DNA of 64,000 nt from Gonatopus flavifemur (taxonomy: Eukaryota > Arthropoda > Insecta > Hymenoptera > Dryinidae): NCBI GenBank assembly GCA_018340375.1, contig JAFFJZ010000003.1, forward strand, positions 52,731,006 through 52,795,005, written 5' to 3'. Positions 33,198 to 44,343 of the stretch are shown here, piece after piece; positions within the stretch are counted from its first letter, which is position 1, and each line of letters begins with the position of its first letter. Both the position numbers and the translations under genes were made by a program. A model generated the notes under the pieces. The model was not told the origin of the DNA, made no database searches, and saw only the letters and a list, made by a program, of their open reading frames with translations.

Positions 33198-34447
33198 TCA
33201 ATATATTTCACTTCGAACAAATTATTTTTATTTACTTGGCTCGACCCGACCGGCTAGAACGAACCAAGTTGCGGGACCCACTCAATTCTAAGCTCGCCAA
33301 AGGAGTTGCTATACCTAAGGCGGCACCCGTGGCGGGTTTATAAGGAATATTTAAACAAAAGGAAGCTGAATTAGGGAGTTGATTGTCTTCCCAAAATTGA
33401 ATAATGAAATCATGAGTTAAGGTATTCACAATGCATATGTATATTTTCATGAAGTGATCCACATACAACCAAATGAAAAAGATTATGTTGCGAGAACAAA
33501 TAATAATTTTGAATATTGTGTGCGTGTGAGTGAAAATGTATAAGCGGATGTATTTGAGTATAAGAACAGTAGACTTACTACTCGCTGTAACTATTTCGTG
33601 TGAGATGATCGATTTCAAGCTGATTCAACTGATGACACTGGTTGTGGACATTGATGAGGTTGAATTCGAAAATGTTCTATGATATCGGATGATATTAAAT
33701 ATGAATTCCAATTACTATCGCGCACTGACTAGATAGTACGAATATCTCTTAAAAATCTAACTCGACAATTTATTATTCCGAGTGCGAGAATTTTGAAAAT
33801 TCGAAAGAAAAAAATGGGAGCGATGGAAAACTGGACTTCGGTGAAAGAGAATTTCGCCGATTGTTAATCGGCACGTGGAACTTGGGGTGAAGTCTATCGT
33901 GGTACCCGAGAATAAAAATTCCTGTTAGGTAAAATCCGCGTATTAAGAGTTCCCTTGACCAAGACGTGTCCCCGATTAGATTCCGAATGTATACTCCGAT
34001 TATTTCATCATAATCGCTCTGTTTAAAGAGTGATGGTTTTTTTTGTCATTCGGAGTGGGGAAATCACGTGATGGGTTTCTGGCCGAATGCAGTTAACGTG
34101 TCTTTGTTTCCGTGTTCCATAAGAAAAGTGCATACGAGGGAGAAACGAAAAATTAGGAAAGAGATAGAGGATAGGTGCATGTCACCTTGAAACCAGCAAA
34201 GAGTTTCATCAGGAATTTTTGGTATAAATGTGTGCTGAAGTTCAACGTGTGTTTGGGAGAAATATTATTTGAATATGACTTATTTCAGATATGGTGTATT
34301 TGTATATAAAATAAATTGAAAGTGTATTAAAATTAGTGGAAAGAAGTGCATAACATGAATTAATGCTAGAATAGAAGGTATGAGGACGAAATGAAATCGA
34401 AGCTGATCGACCACGACACACGCATGAACACGCACTCTCAAGTACTA
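33198..34447. other. Unique sequence without a recognisable gene
   Basis: Mixed composition; 33240-33350 and 33830-34170 are richer in G+C than the TE-rich parts. I find no ORF with a motif and no good promoter. It could be host intergenic or intronic DNA. Confidence 0.35.
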
Positions 34448-34514
34448 CAGGTTGGTTGAAAAGTTTTAAAAACAAAAATGAAAGAATGTGTATTTTTTGA
34501 TGAAATGATTTTTT

Positions 34515-35927
34515 TTATTCAATGAAGTCTCCCTCAACTTCAACACACTTATTCCAACGATCCTCCAATAATTTTATACCATCTCTGTAAAGATTTTCCG
34601 GAAGCTCCGCAAAATACTGTTCCACAGCTGCAATAGCTTCTTCATTCGACGAAAAACGCTTTCCACGAAGGAATTGTTTCAAATTTCTGAAGAGGTAATA
34701 GTCGGAGGGAGCCAAATCTGGTGAATACGGTGGGTGTTCAAGCAATTCGTACTTCAATTAGTTCAGTTTAGCTATCACCAGAACACTTGTGTGAACACGT
34801 GCATTGTCTCGATGAAAAATTATTTTTTTCTTCCATAAACCGGGTCCTTTTCCACGAACTTTTCCATCCAACTGGTCCAAAAGGTTGCAATAATATTCAG
34901 AGTCAATTGTTTTACCTTTTTCGAGATAATCAATCAACGAAACCCCTTTTGCGTCCCAAAAAACAGATGCTAAAACCTTTTTTGCCGATCGTTCTGACAT
35001 CACCCGTATTGGAGCTGAATAACTAGCTTCAGTCCACTGTAAACGTTCTTGTTTCAGTTTAAGATCATGATGGTAGATCCAAGTCTCGTCCACAGTTACG
35101 GAACAACGCAGAAAATCGGTCTTATTCTGCTTAAAACGCTCCAAATTACGCTGAGAAATTTGTTTTCGATTCAGTTTTTGTTGAATTGTCAACGAATGCG
35201 GCACTAACTTTACAAAAAGCTTTTTTATATGTAATCCTTCGTGTAAGATATGGAGTACTCGTTCATCCGAGATGCTATGGTATCGACAATTTCACGCTTA
35301 GTCAAACCCGGATCTTTACAAACAATATCATAGACTTGCTCAATGATGTCTGATTTCGTTGCACTTTTTGGACGTCCACTACGTGATTGATCTTTAACGC
35401 TTGTACGACCACGTTTAAACTCTAAAACCCATCGATCATCATGAAGTAATCAGTCTTACAACTGGTTTGATGAAACCCTCCACCCCTGTCTATTATCCGC
35501 CAAACGTTCAATTTCTACATATCTACTACATCCCTTGTCTTGTACGATTTGCTTCATATAACTTGCTCTAGGTCTACCTTTACCAGTTTTACCATTCATT
35601 TTCCCTGCCAATATTGTTTTCAATAAACTCTCATGCCGTAATGTGTGTCCTATAAGATTGCTTCTCCTTTTCACGATGTGTTTCAAAAGATTTCTTTCTT
35701 CATTTATCTGCTCGAGTACTTCTTCATTTTTGACTTTGTCTATCCATTTTATTCTGAGCATCCTCCTATAACAACACATTTCAAAAGCTTCAAATCCATC
35801 GATGTACAATTGGAAATGAAGGAGCAGATTCCTTCAACACTTTCTTCATTTTAGTATGGATTTCTGTTGCTGATAAACCTTCCAAAACAAAGAATTTTAT
35901 CACTGCACGATATTCGGATTTTTCCAT
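34515..35927 (-). pseudogene. mariner transposase, inactivated
   Basis: Read from ATG at 35927 (MEKSEYRAVIKFFVLEG, HTH 1) to KESAPSFPIVHRW, then cut by the LINE insertion at 35437-35795, then resuming with RWVLEFKRGRTSV and SGRPKSATKSD (HTH 2). A deletion and frameshift near 35205 removes the segment before VPHSLT. The catalytic triad remains visible: TVDETWIYH, FHRDNARVHT and YSPDLAPSDYYLF, spaced as DD34D. A TAA between AKLN and KYELLEHPP at about 34756 is another stop. The last residues are VEVEGDFIE. Mariner transposases move by cut-and-paste at TA. The insertion, deletion and stop make this copy dead. Confidence 0.93.
35437..35795 (-). mobile_element. 5'-truncated LINE insertion with 8-bp TSD (C-terminus of reverse transcriptase)
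   Basis: CCATCGAT is repeated at 35429-35436 and 35796-35803, marking a target-primed insertion. The minus strand encodes the end of a non-LTR reverse transcriptase: FEAFEMCCYRRMLRIKWIDK, NEEVLEQINEE, LIGHTLRHE, and GKMNGKTGKGRPRASY, which is the C-terminal pattern of RTE/CR1-like elements often annotated as endonuclease-reverse transcriptase. The 3' end is TGATTACTTCATGATG. Only about the last 115 codons were copied. It inserted after the mariner had already landed. Confidence 0.85.
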
Positions 35928-36107
35928 TTTCACAAAATACACTGACACGTCAACTTCGAATGGCTTGTAAACAAAGAATGAATTGACAGATCGGAATAAA
36001 ATTGTGTGTGTGTTCAAATGAAGGATGAAATATAAAAATAGCTTATAAATTTTGATTCCTGTACTGGTTGATAGGTGTCGTTTTCAAAACTTTTCAACCA
36101 ACCTGTA

Positions 36108-36739
36108 CAATACACATGCATAGTATCATGGTATTGCTTCATTTACTTATAGGTATGTACTTGAGAATATGTATTCTTTTTCAGATTTTTAAGAACGTAC
36201 TTTCAAAACAATTTTTTAGTGGTGACAGTGTTCGCGAGTCCACGGGCTGGTCATACGAGACCGGATGTCGAAACCGCTGACTCGCTGACCGTCCTACTTT
36301 ATGATTTCTCTTCGTTCTCAGGAAGCTTAAAACTCTACATAAAAAATAATGAACGGAACAATATTTTGAATATTAAGGATTGAGAGACGGGAACCATATC
36401 GATTCTGTTGAACAATATCTTGTTTTGGTATAATTCTATAAGGAAGTGCTCTCGCTCTCCATATGTTATATAATTGGACTTATATCTAATGTGGGAACAA
36501 TTCGGATCACTGTGGATGTGCGTTCATGAAAATTCCATGTGTACTGCAGAATCCGAATCCTTCCGATTTTTAGAGTTTAAAAAAAGAAACGAAACAGGAG
36601 GGTCAAGTTTTAGGTCGGCACATCACAGATAAATCACCCTCCAAACGTGATCGGTTAATCAATCTTCCTTAACCACATACTTGCACTAAAGTATGTGTTT
36701 GTGATTTTATAAAAGTGTAGGACTTTCTTCACAGAATAT
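36108..36739. other. No recognisable gene
   Basis: Unique-looking sequence between the mariner and the hAT gene. A left hAT terminus matching the right one at 50439-50458 was looked for here and not found. Confidence 0.35.
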
Positions 36740-38215
36740 TTGAACTATTTCTTCAAACCCTCTTCCCCAGAAAATCAAAAGGTTGAAGAAAAACTATGGA
36801 CAAAAAACTCTGCCAATTGGCACATGGCTTCCCCGTTTGTGTTGAAAAAAAAATACATGTTTTCTTCCTCCCTCCCGTTTTTCTTAGAGAATCAGGTTGA
36901 AATTTATATAGGACTGCGATCAACACTGCATCAAGCTGTGGTGGAAATTTCATGACAATTGGATGATAGGAACAGAAGTTTTCCGCATGTTAACGATGTT
37001 CACGAACTTTCCAAATTTTGTTTCAAAGCTCGGTGCTTACCACTTTCTTCCTTCAATTCCGATTCGTTTGAAATTCACGCCATACAACTAACCCCCCGTA
37101 AAGTGATTATACTACAAGTTTCATGGCATTTGAATGATACCAACATGGGGAAGGCATGCTTTCGAAGCAGCATGCAGCAATCCATAACGAAGCTACTTGT
37201 TCTTCATCAAAACAGTCTAGCCTCATTAATTTCAATAGAAACAGAAAGAATGATCCAGTCTCGAATAAAAAAGACGTGGATAACGCATTAATAGCTTGAA
37301 TAGTAGACGGGATGCATGCATTCTCAGAAATCGAGAGGCCATCGTTCATCCACCCATGGTCCAAACTAACAACTCATAATTTGATATGTCGTACAACATT
37401 GATGAAACATTTGGGTAATAGTCTTCAACGCATGATTGAAGATATGACAGATGAACTTGCTTCAATTGAACACATCTGCATCACAGCTGATTGTTGGACA
37501 GCCCACTCACGATCTTTTTCAGGAATCACATGTCATTGGCTCGATCCCCAGAGTTTGGAAGGGAAAAATGTTGCTTTGTGTCGTCGTAGAATCAAAGGAT
37601 CTCATACATATGACGTATTAGCTCAAATGATTTCAGAAGTACTTTTGCAGTTTAGGATCCAAAACGAAGTACTGTTAGTTATCATCTAATTTTTTGAAAG
37701 CGTTCAGGGAGTTCTCTGAGAAGATGCCAGATGAATGGGCAAATCTCAATCCTGATAATGAAGAGAATCTCGATTCAGATGAAGAGGACAGTCTTGAACT
37801 TGAAGATGATATACATCATGTTCATCTTGATGAAATTCTTGAAAATGATGATTCCTCGTTCATAAGTTTACCACCTCACAGGCGTTGTGCCGCTCACTCT
37901 TTGAACTTGATAGCAAGCACTGATATTGACAAATTCACTGCTAACAATCTATCATATGAAAAAATTTCACGAGGTGCTTTTGCCAAAGCTCAAGCTTTGT
38001 GAAATAAATCCAGTAGAAGTACTGTGATATCAGACGATATTTTTGACAAGTTTTGATTGAGATTAATTGTCCCAAGTGCAACGCGGTGGAATATCACATA
38101 TGTTTCTGTTGCTAGTCTTTGTAGACTTATTAATCAACACGAAGAAAAAGTTCATCAACTCTATGATAAGGCAGGACTACCTAGATTGAATGTGAATGAA
38201 ATGGGATTTCTCAAA
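36740..38215 (+). pseudogene. hAT transposase, 5' exon(s), broken
   Basis: First recognisable parts of a BED-finger type hAT transposase. From about 37144 the frame shows LINF and NALIA, an in-frame TGA, then IVDGMHAFSEIERPSFI, ICITADCWTAHSRSFSGITC and CRRIKGSHTYDVLAQ. The motif that should follow, with the second catalytic Asp (TDNGSN), is deleted at 37685-37690, which also shifts the frame to NFLKAFREFSEK. Then an acidic insert (NPDNEENLDSDEEDS), PPHRRCAAHSLNLIAS, a TGA, PSATRWNITY and NEMGFLK at a GTGAGA donor (38215|38216). Weak ORFs at 36740-37140 may be the decayed BED region. The same gene continues at 38693, 42223 and 49660. Confidence 0.8.
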
Positions 38216-38692
38216 GTGAGAAAATTATTTTTTATTCCTCTTGGGTAACCATGAAACACTAAACATTCCAACTTTATTATTGACTGATGTCACCGATATA
38301 TTTCCGGAGTGGATATTTTTAATATCCGATACAGCACTATCGTAATTCATGATAGGTATTCCAATTTTGTGACTATGTAAAGCTCATAGATTTGATGTCA
38401 TGAAGATGAAACTGATAAGAACGTAACAACTTTTTATAATGAAATATATCTGCTTTAGGAAGAGTGTTCCTAAGTCATAATATTAGATGGTGGGTGCAAA
38501 TTTAGTTATGAACAATGTCTCGGTTCAGTATTTTGTGATTATACAATAATTCTATTCGTGTATTTGAGATTATCACTAAGTCACAAAAACAATTTCATCA
38601 TTTTTCATCCACAATATATAATCATATCCTAATTCTATGACTCCGATAAATGGTCTAAAATTTGTTTCAATTGATGATGGTTGACTTCTTAG
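38216..38692 (+). other. Intron of the hAT transposase gene
   Basis: Donor AAA|GTGAGA and acceptor TTGACTTCTTAG|GAA are both in phase 0. Joining the two sides gives GFLK followed by EYNDVMDPLGKSLDILQ, exactly the continuity expected for hAT transposases (a FxxEYxxVMxPLAxALDILQ pattern). Confidence 0.8.
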
Positions 38693-38790
38693 GAATATAA
38701 CGATGTGATGGATCCTCTCGGAAAATCTTTGGATATACTCCAGGGGGACGCAAATATTTCCATCGGTTATCTCCTCCCTACATTGTATCG
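38693..38790 (+). pseudogene. hAT transposase, second exon, part 1
   Basis: EYNDVMDPLGKSLDILQ, GYLLPTLYR; cut after the CGC codon and two more bases by element S. The reading frame resumes on the far side at 42223 with LQLLNLQMKKFLKYC, so the insertion site falls inside one codon. Confidence 0.8.
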
Positions 38791-39364
38791 CAGCCCATGC
38801 AGAAATTGACGAACGGCCCAGTACTGTAATAACGTTATTTGCCAACCACCAACTGTTGGCAAACAACGTTGGAATAAACCCGGAATGATAACGCTGATCA
38901 ACACTGGTACGACGTTGTTCACCATTACTGGGTCAACGTTAACATCAACCCTGAATCAGTACTGGTTTTTCATTGAATACCAACATTGACAATTGATTTT
39001 CAACCGATGATGGTAATCCATTTAAGCCTTTGTACGTAGCTAATGAAAATAATTTCATATTCTCAGCTAATGTCCACACCGAAAAAACCATATTCTAAGA
39101 TTGAGAGGGCGCATCTAACTTTAAGAACATTGGCATCTAAAATAAGCGCCAAGAATATATTTCAAATAATTCACAAAAAAATTATTGGAATCCTTGTCGA
39201 TCTCGTACTCTATGTGTAATAGATGTATGGAAACATGTTCCAATGTCGGTTGCTAGAACCGCGTTCTACAGCAATCGAACTCCCTGGTGGAAATTATCTT
39301 AATGAAGATATTTAATGATAACAAGCGTTCAAACTGTGGGGGTCAATAGCGAAAATCTCATAGC

Positions 39365-39447
39365 CCTACACGCGGAATCGAACCTAACACAAAATCCTAA
39401 CCCTAATGAGAGAATGACGCTTTGACCAGTACAGCTGTACGCCAGGT
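39365..39447 (-). other. tRNA-like sequence with perfect B box (SINE-like)
   Basis: On the minus strand GGTTCGATTCC (39374-39384) is a perfect Pol III B box. About 45 bases upstream, GTACTGGTCAAAGCGTC resembles the tRNA A box region. The middle (TTAGGGTTAGG) is longer than in a tRNA and stems are weak. Probably a tRNA-derived SINE or tRNA pseudogene. Confidence 0.5.
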
Positions 39448-39484
39448 ATGAATTCTGACATCATAAATTGGAGTAATATTGTAT

Positions 39485-39702
39485 AGTCGGTGTGAGGAGT
39501 CCGGTAACAGATCTATTCAACAGAATATTTTTGAACACGTTGTCATTGATCAATTTTCAATATTCTTCTCCGACTGTATACTATTAAGAATGTTTCTCTT
39601 ATCATTCTGATGAGTTACAAATTTTCAAATAACAGCAATAACATATTATATAAAGATATTTTCGTTGGAACTGTTACCGGAGTTCTTACACCGACTAGAC
39701 TA
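39485..39702. mobile_element. Small MITE (GTCGGTGTGAGGAGTCCGG ends)
   Basis: AGTCGGTGTGAGGAGTCCGG at the left end is mirrored by CCGGAGTTCTTACACCGACT at the right end. TA lies directly outside both. 218 bases, non-coding. Confidence 0.7.
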
Positions 39703-39774
39703 GACTTGCAAATGATTCAAATTCAGTATCAGTAATAATTTTTCTGTACCGTCAAACCGGTACCTACTCGATGC

Positions 39775-41603
39775 ATTAGAAAAAATCAATTAAAGTGACG
39801 TGTTTATCCGATTCAATCATCCGTCGGTTGAATATAATAATCTATGAGCCTGTGTGAAAATTGCAGTTCGGTTGACAGATGTGAGGTTAAATTTATGTGA
39901 TCAAAAAATGGATGAATTATTTTTGTGAAATGTGTGGTGGTTATTTCTTGAATAATGTGTATCAAAAAATCTGTTAGTGAGTGCAAAATGAATTAGTCAA
40001 TCAGTCATAGCTGTTGTAACATGTCAAAAAATCGTAATTTGTCGATGCAGTGGAAATGAATTATCTTCAAATACTTACATCAGTACTTCTAGGCAAAAAT
40101 TCAGAGATCATGTTGATTTTGTAATAAATATGAGTCATGAAGAACTCATTTGATCAAAAATATGTCAAAAAATGTTCAAAATGAATTGCAAAAAACTTGG
40201 ATTATTCCCTCGCAGCTCGACGGATCGTTTTACTTTTCAAATTGAAGAGTACTCTTCATGTTGAAATTTTCAAATTTGAGGAAAAAGCCTTATTTTCTCG
40301 GTTGAATTCGTTGTTAGGGTGATGATAAACTTGTGGGAAGAGTTTGAAGGTTAGGTTGAATCTATATTGATCAGCAAAGTCCAAATCGTGTGGCAAAAGT
40401 TAGAAAATCTGTCAACTTAGCTTACGGCACATGGGTATTCTATCAGCTTTTCTTCACTAAACGAAATCTAGGCAGGAGAAATCTATCAAAATTCAGTAAA
40501 ATCAAGTTGGTACAGAGTAAGAGAGGACAGATATATTAATTGAATTTTATTGGTTATTATAAAAATGTTGATAAATACGTAGAGGCTATGTATGACTCAA
40601 TTCATCGTCTCTCAATATTTTTGGTCAATGATTTTGTATTGTGTGCATTTTTGTATCTTTTCACTAGTAGGTTGAGGAAACATGTGTATTGAACCTGTTT
40701 CATGAATATAATAACATTCATTCGTATAGGAACATGATACAACATTATTGGAACAAAAATATCAAAAGACGACACATTGGATCTTCTATAGCCTTTCCTT
40801 ATTTATCAACATTTTTATAATAACCAATAAAATTCAATGAATATATCTGTTCTCTCTCACTCTGTACCAACTTGATTCTACTGAATTTTGATACATTTCT
40901 CCTGCCTAGATTTCGTTTAGTGAAGAAAAGCTGATAGAATACCCATGTGCCGTAAGCTAAGTTGACAGATTCTCTAACTTTTGCCACACGATTTGGACTT
41001 TCCTGATGAATATAGATTCCACCCAACTTTCTCACTCTTCCTACAAGTTTATCATCACCCTAACAACAAATCCAACTCAGAAAATAAGGCTTCTTTCTCG
41101 AATTTGAAAATTTCAACATGAAGAGTACTCTTCAATTTGAAAAGTAAAACCATCCGTCGAGCTGCAAGTGAATAATCCAAGTTTTTTGCAATTCATTTTG
41201 AACATTTTTTTGACATATTTTTGATCAAATGAGTTCTTCATGACTCATATTTCTTACAAAATCAATATGATCTCTGAGTTTTTGCCTAGAAGTACTGATG
41301 TAAGTATTTGAAGAAAATTCATTCTCACTGCATCGACAAATTACGATTTTTTGACATGTTACAACAGCTATGACTGATTTACTAATTCATTTTGCACTTA
41401 CTAACAGATTTTTTGATACACATTATTCAAGAAATAACCACCACACATTTCACAAAAATAATTCATCCATTTTTTGATCACATAAATTTAACCTCACATC
41501 TGTCAACCGAACTGCAATTTTCACACAGGCTCATAGATTATTATATTCAACCGACGGATGATTGAATCGGATAAACACGTCACTTTAATTGATCTTTTCT
41601 AAT
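39775..41603. repeat. 1.8-kb palindrome, about 805-bp arms
   Basis: Left arm 39775-40580 and right arm 40800-41603 are inverted near-copies, with a loop of about 220 bases. Outer tips are CATTAGAAAAAATCAATTAA and its complement. Landmarks: TGCAGTTCGGTTGACAGATG, TTACGATTTTTTGACATGTT, CTAGGCAGGAGAAATCTATC. The arms differ by a few percent. No coding capacity; the 78-codon minus frame in the right arm is a shadow. Confidence 0.9.
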
Positions 41604-42222
41604 GTTTAGAATGACTTTTATACGAATATTGTGAATTTATAAGTCATTTTAGATCTCAGGCTAGATAATTTACAAAATTATTTTGTACAGAGCGGTTATT
41701 CAAAATGATCTGGGAATATTCTTATTTCACGAATTTATTCTGAAACGAAGAATATCTTATGAATTCACTAAAAATTAGAGAGGGTTAGTCTTATAATAAG
41801 AGGATTGGTTTAGAAGAAGAGTGAAGAATAAATTCCTCTCAATCCTAGAATATCCTTTTTTCGGTGCATGGTTATATCAAAAGTAAAAAAGATAACACAT
41901 CTGTTCGTATGTTGCTGAAGTTTGAATCATTTTTTGAAACGAATGAATAATCCGAAAACATGTGAAGAAGTCAATTGGAGAACATGAATAATAATTTCTT
42001 CAAAATTTTGCCGTATTAAACCACACATAATGAACAACTTCGAACGAGTTTTAAATCAACGTTGGCAAATCAGCATTGACTATCGGCGTTACAGCAACAT
42101 TGTACTGGTTGTTACTTCAACCACGTTACAACTTTGGCAACCAACCCTGGTAATCAGTGTTGTACCAGTACTATTTCGATTGTTATGGTTGGTTGGAAGT
42201 CGGCATTTTCTGCATGGGAGGT

Positions 42223-42474
42223 TACAACTTCTTAATCTACAAATGAAAAAATTTCTGAAATACTGTCAATGTTCAGCTGGAGGCATCAAATCATCTGTAG
42301 GAAGGATTCCAACATGATTTATGGAATGAAGAACTGGTTATAGCTGCTTGCCTTCATCCCAGGTTTACATTCAGCTTCCTCAAAATTGAAAAACTCCAAG
42401 TTATAGTGGATGTATTAGTAATAACCCAGTTATGCCAAGTTGACTATCCTACTACTCAAACGCCGAATACGTTT
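42223..42474 (+). pseudogene. hAT transposase, second exon, part 2
   Basis: Continues LQLLNLQMKKFLKYC to a TGA at 42315, and in the next frame DLWNEELVIAACLHPRFTFS, FLKIEKLQVIVDVL, matching the conserved xxAACLHPRFKLxWL region before the hATC domain in hAT transposases. The sequence degrades after YPTTQTPN at about 42470, and copia is inserted at 42730. Confidence 0.75.
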
Positions 42475-42729
42475 GTAAGATAGGCTTGATTGAAAGAATC
42501 CATCGATTCTCACTAAATCCCACTGAGTTCCGCCAAATCTCATTGAATCCCGGAAAATTTTCTGATTGAATCTCATCCGACGATTTGACAATGAGCCCAA
42601 GGAACACAAGAAATTGTCAAATATGCTATGATGATACAGTGAATGTGGAAAGGATGTGCAAATGAGACTATTTTGGCTAAATTCGTCGAGATATTCTATG
42701 GAGGTGCATAGCGCATAATTATTCAAAAC
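42475..42729. other. Decayed hAT or linker sequence before the copia LTR
   Basis: Contains several CAAATCYCATTGAATCC-like words also seen near 31100-31260, a weak dispersed repeat. No ORF of note. Confidence 0.35.
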
Positions 42730-42984
42730 TGTTAAAATAATTAGACTTCATATTATATTAAAATGGAACATAATATCTTTATTTATCAACGTAACCGATT
42801 ATAATTGTTTTTACATCACGACCCTACCTTTCGCCATCTTGTCTTGTCACCACGTGCATCGCTCGGTCCATAGACATAGACATAGCGTGCCATCTTGCAT
42901 CACAATGTTGCAGTGAGAACGCATCCATTACAGGGTTGCCAACTCAAACGATCTTATAATATATTTCAAATCATATTTCTAACA
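42730..42984 (-). repeat. 3' LTR of the copia element
   Basis: 255 bases, TG...CA ends on both strands. Compared with the 5' LTR it shows several substitutions and small indels (for example CGGTCCATAGACATAGACAT versus CAATAGACATAGATAT), so the insertion is not brand new. Confidence 0.95.
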
Positions 42985-42998
42985 CACCTCCTTGATTT
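42985..42998 (-). other. Polypurine tract of the copia element
   Basis: On the minus strand AATCAAGGAGGTG directly precedes the 3' LTR, the expected place for the plus-strand primer in reverse transcription. Confidence 0.75.
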
Positions 42999-44343
42999 GA
43001 ATGGGATTCAACAAAACAAAGCATAAATTCAATTTCCGCTTCTATTGCGTTAATGTAGGTTTCACAGTGCCCCAAGCTTCTGGAATTTCAGCTTTCCTAG
43101 AGATTTCGTAGAAATGTCAGCTAATTGATTCGAAGTATCTACCTTTATAACGCTTACTATACCTTTTTTACAAAAATCGTCCACGAAGTGATAGCTCACA
43201 TCTATATGTTTAGAATTTTTTGAGAATTTTCCATTTTTTGCCAGTGTAATAGCACCAGTATTATCCTCGTAAATTTGAACAGGATCTGTTAATTCTATAC
43301 CGATATCATTCAGTATTCCTCTGATTGGTAATACTTTTTCAACGCAGTCTGCCAATGCATGAAATTCGGCATGAGTTGATGCTCGTGAGACAACACTTTG
43401 TTTTTTTCGATTTCCATAATATAGGATTACCAAGTACTCGAACAACCATACCTGTGGTCGATTCCCTATCTATTTGATCAGATGCCCAATCAGCATCAAC
43501 GTAAGCATCCAGAATCTGATTCGAATTTCTACAATAAACCAATCTTATAAAACGAGTACAGTGAAGATATTTTAAAATACGTAAGGCATATCGATAATGA
43601 GTAATATTATAACCATTTTGGAACCGACTCAAGAGATTTGTAGCGAAAGTTATATCTGGTCTGGTTCCATTACTTACATGCATCAGACCACCAATCAAAT
43701 TTCTATATTTCAAATTTTCTTCGGAGGTTTCAGACGGTTCCAGTTTCAAATTCATTTCCATAGGAGTTGAGAATAATTTTGAATTTTTCACATCGTATTT
43801 CTCTGCTAGACTTTCTATATAGTTGGTTTGACTTGGATACATTTTCTTGTCGTTCGGTTTGTATTGAATTTCGATTCTTAAATATTGTTCAATGTTTCCT
43901 AAGTCTTCCATTCGGAATCTTTTGCTTAAGTGCGATTTAACGATATCAATTGCTTTCACATCCGAAGAGCAAATTATCAAATCATCCACATAAAGAATAA
44001 TATATATGCTTCTTCTGTTAACATTCTTAAAATACAGACAATAATCGAATAATGATCGTTTAAAACCTAAACTTGACATAAAATTATGGACGCATTCGTA
44101 CCAAGCACGTGGGCTCTCTCGTAGTCCGTAAAGAGATCTTCTTGAAAGACAAACTGTATTAGAATTCACTTCGAAACCATCTGGCGGGTAAACGTATACT
44201 TCTGATTTGATCTCACCATTTGAAAAGGCAGCTTGAACATCCATTTGTTCAACAAACCAACCTTGAGTGCACGCAATTGACAGTAATACTTTTAACGTAC
44301 ACATACGAGCTACGGGTGAATAAATATCTTCTTCGTCTTTATA

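Larger units (their letters stand above)
34448..36105 (-). mobile_element. mariner element, TA-flanked, interrupted by a LINE fragment
   Basis: Ends CAGGTTGGTTGAAAAGTTTT and AAAACTTTTCAACCAACCTG are perfect inverted repeats, flanked by TA (34446-34447, 36106-36107). Without the 359-base LINE insertion and its 8-bp TSD the length is about 1.29 kb, the normal mariner size. Confidence 0.95.
38791..42222. mobile_element. Element S: 3.4-kb foldback-type insertion in the hAT exon
   Basis: Ends CCCATGCAGAAATTG and the complement of ...CATTTTCTGCATGGG. About 190-base subterminal regions are also inverted copies: words such as AACGTTGG, CAACACTGGT and CCAGTACT recur in opposite order at 38815-38990 and 42030-42190. 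No transposase is present. It contains a tRNA-like block, a small inverted repeat and a 1.8-kb palindrome. The TSD is at best 2 bp (AG), so the superfamily is unknown. Confidence 0.7.

Noticed and set aside
36753..36953. 66-codon minus-strand frame opposite the hAT 5' region
   Set aside because: No motif and overlaps the better supported plus-strand gene remnant.
39365..39447. Functional tRNA gene
   Set aside because: The B box is perfect, but the anticodon arm region is too long and the stems do not close, so only a tRNA-like relic is claimed.
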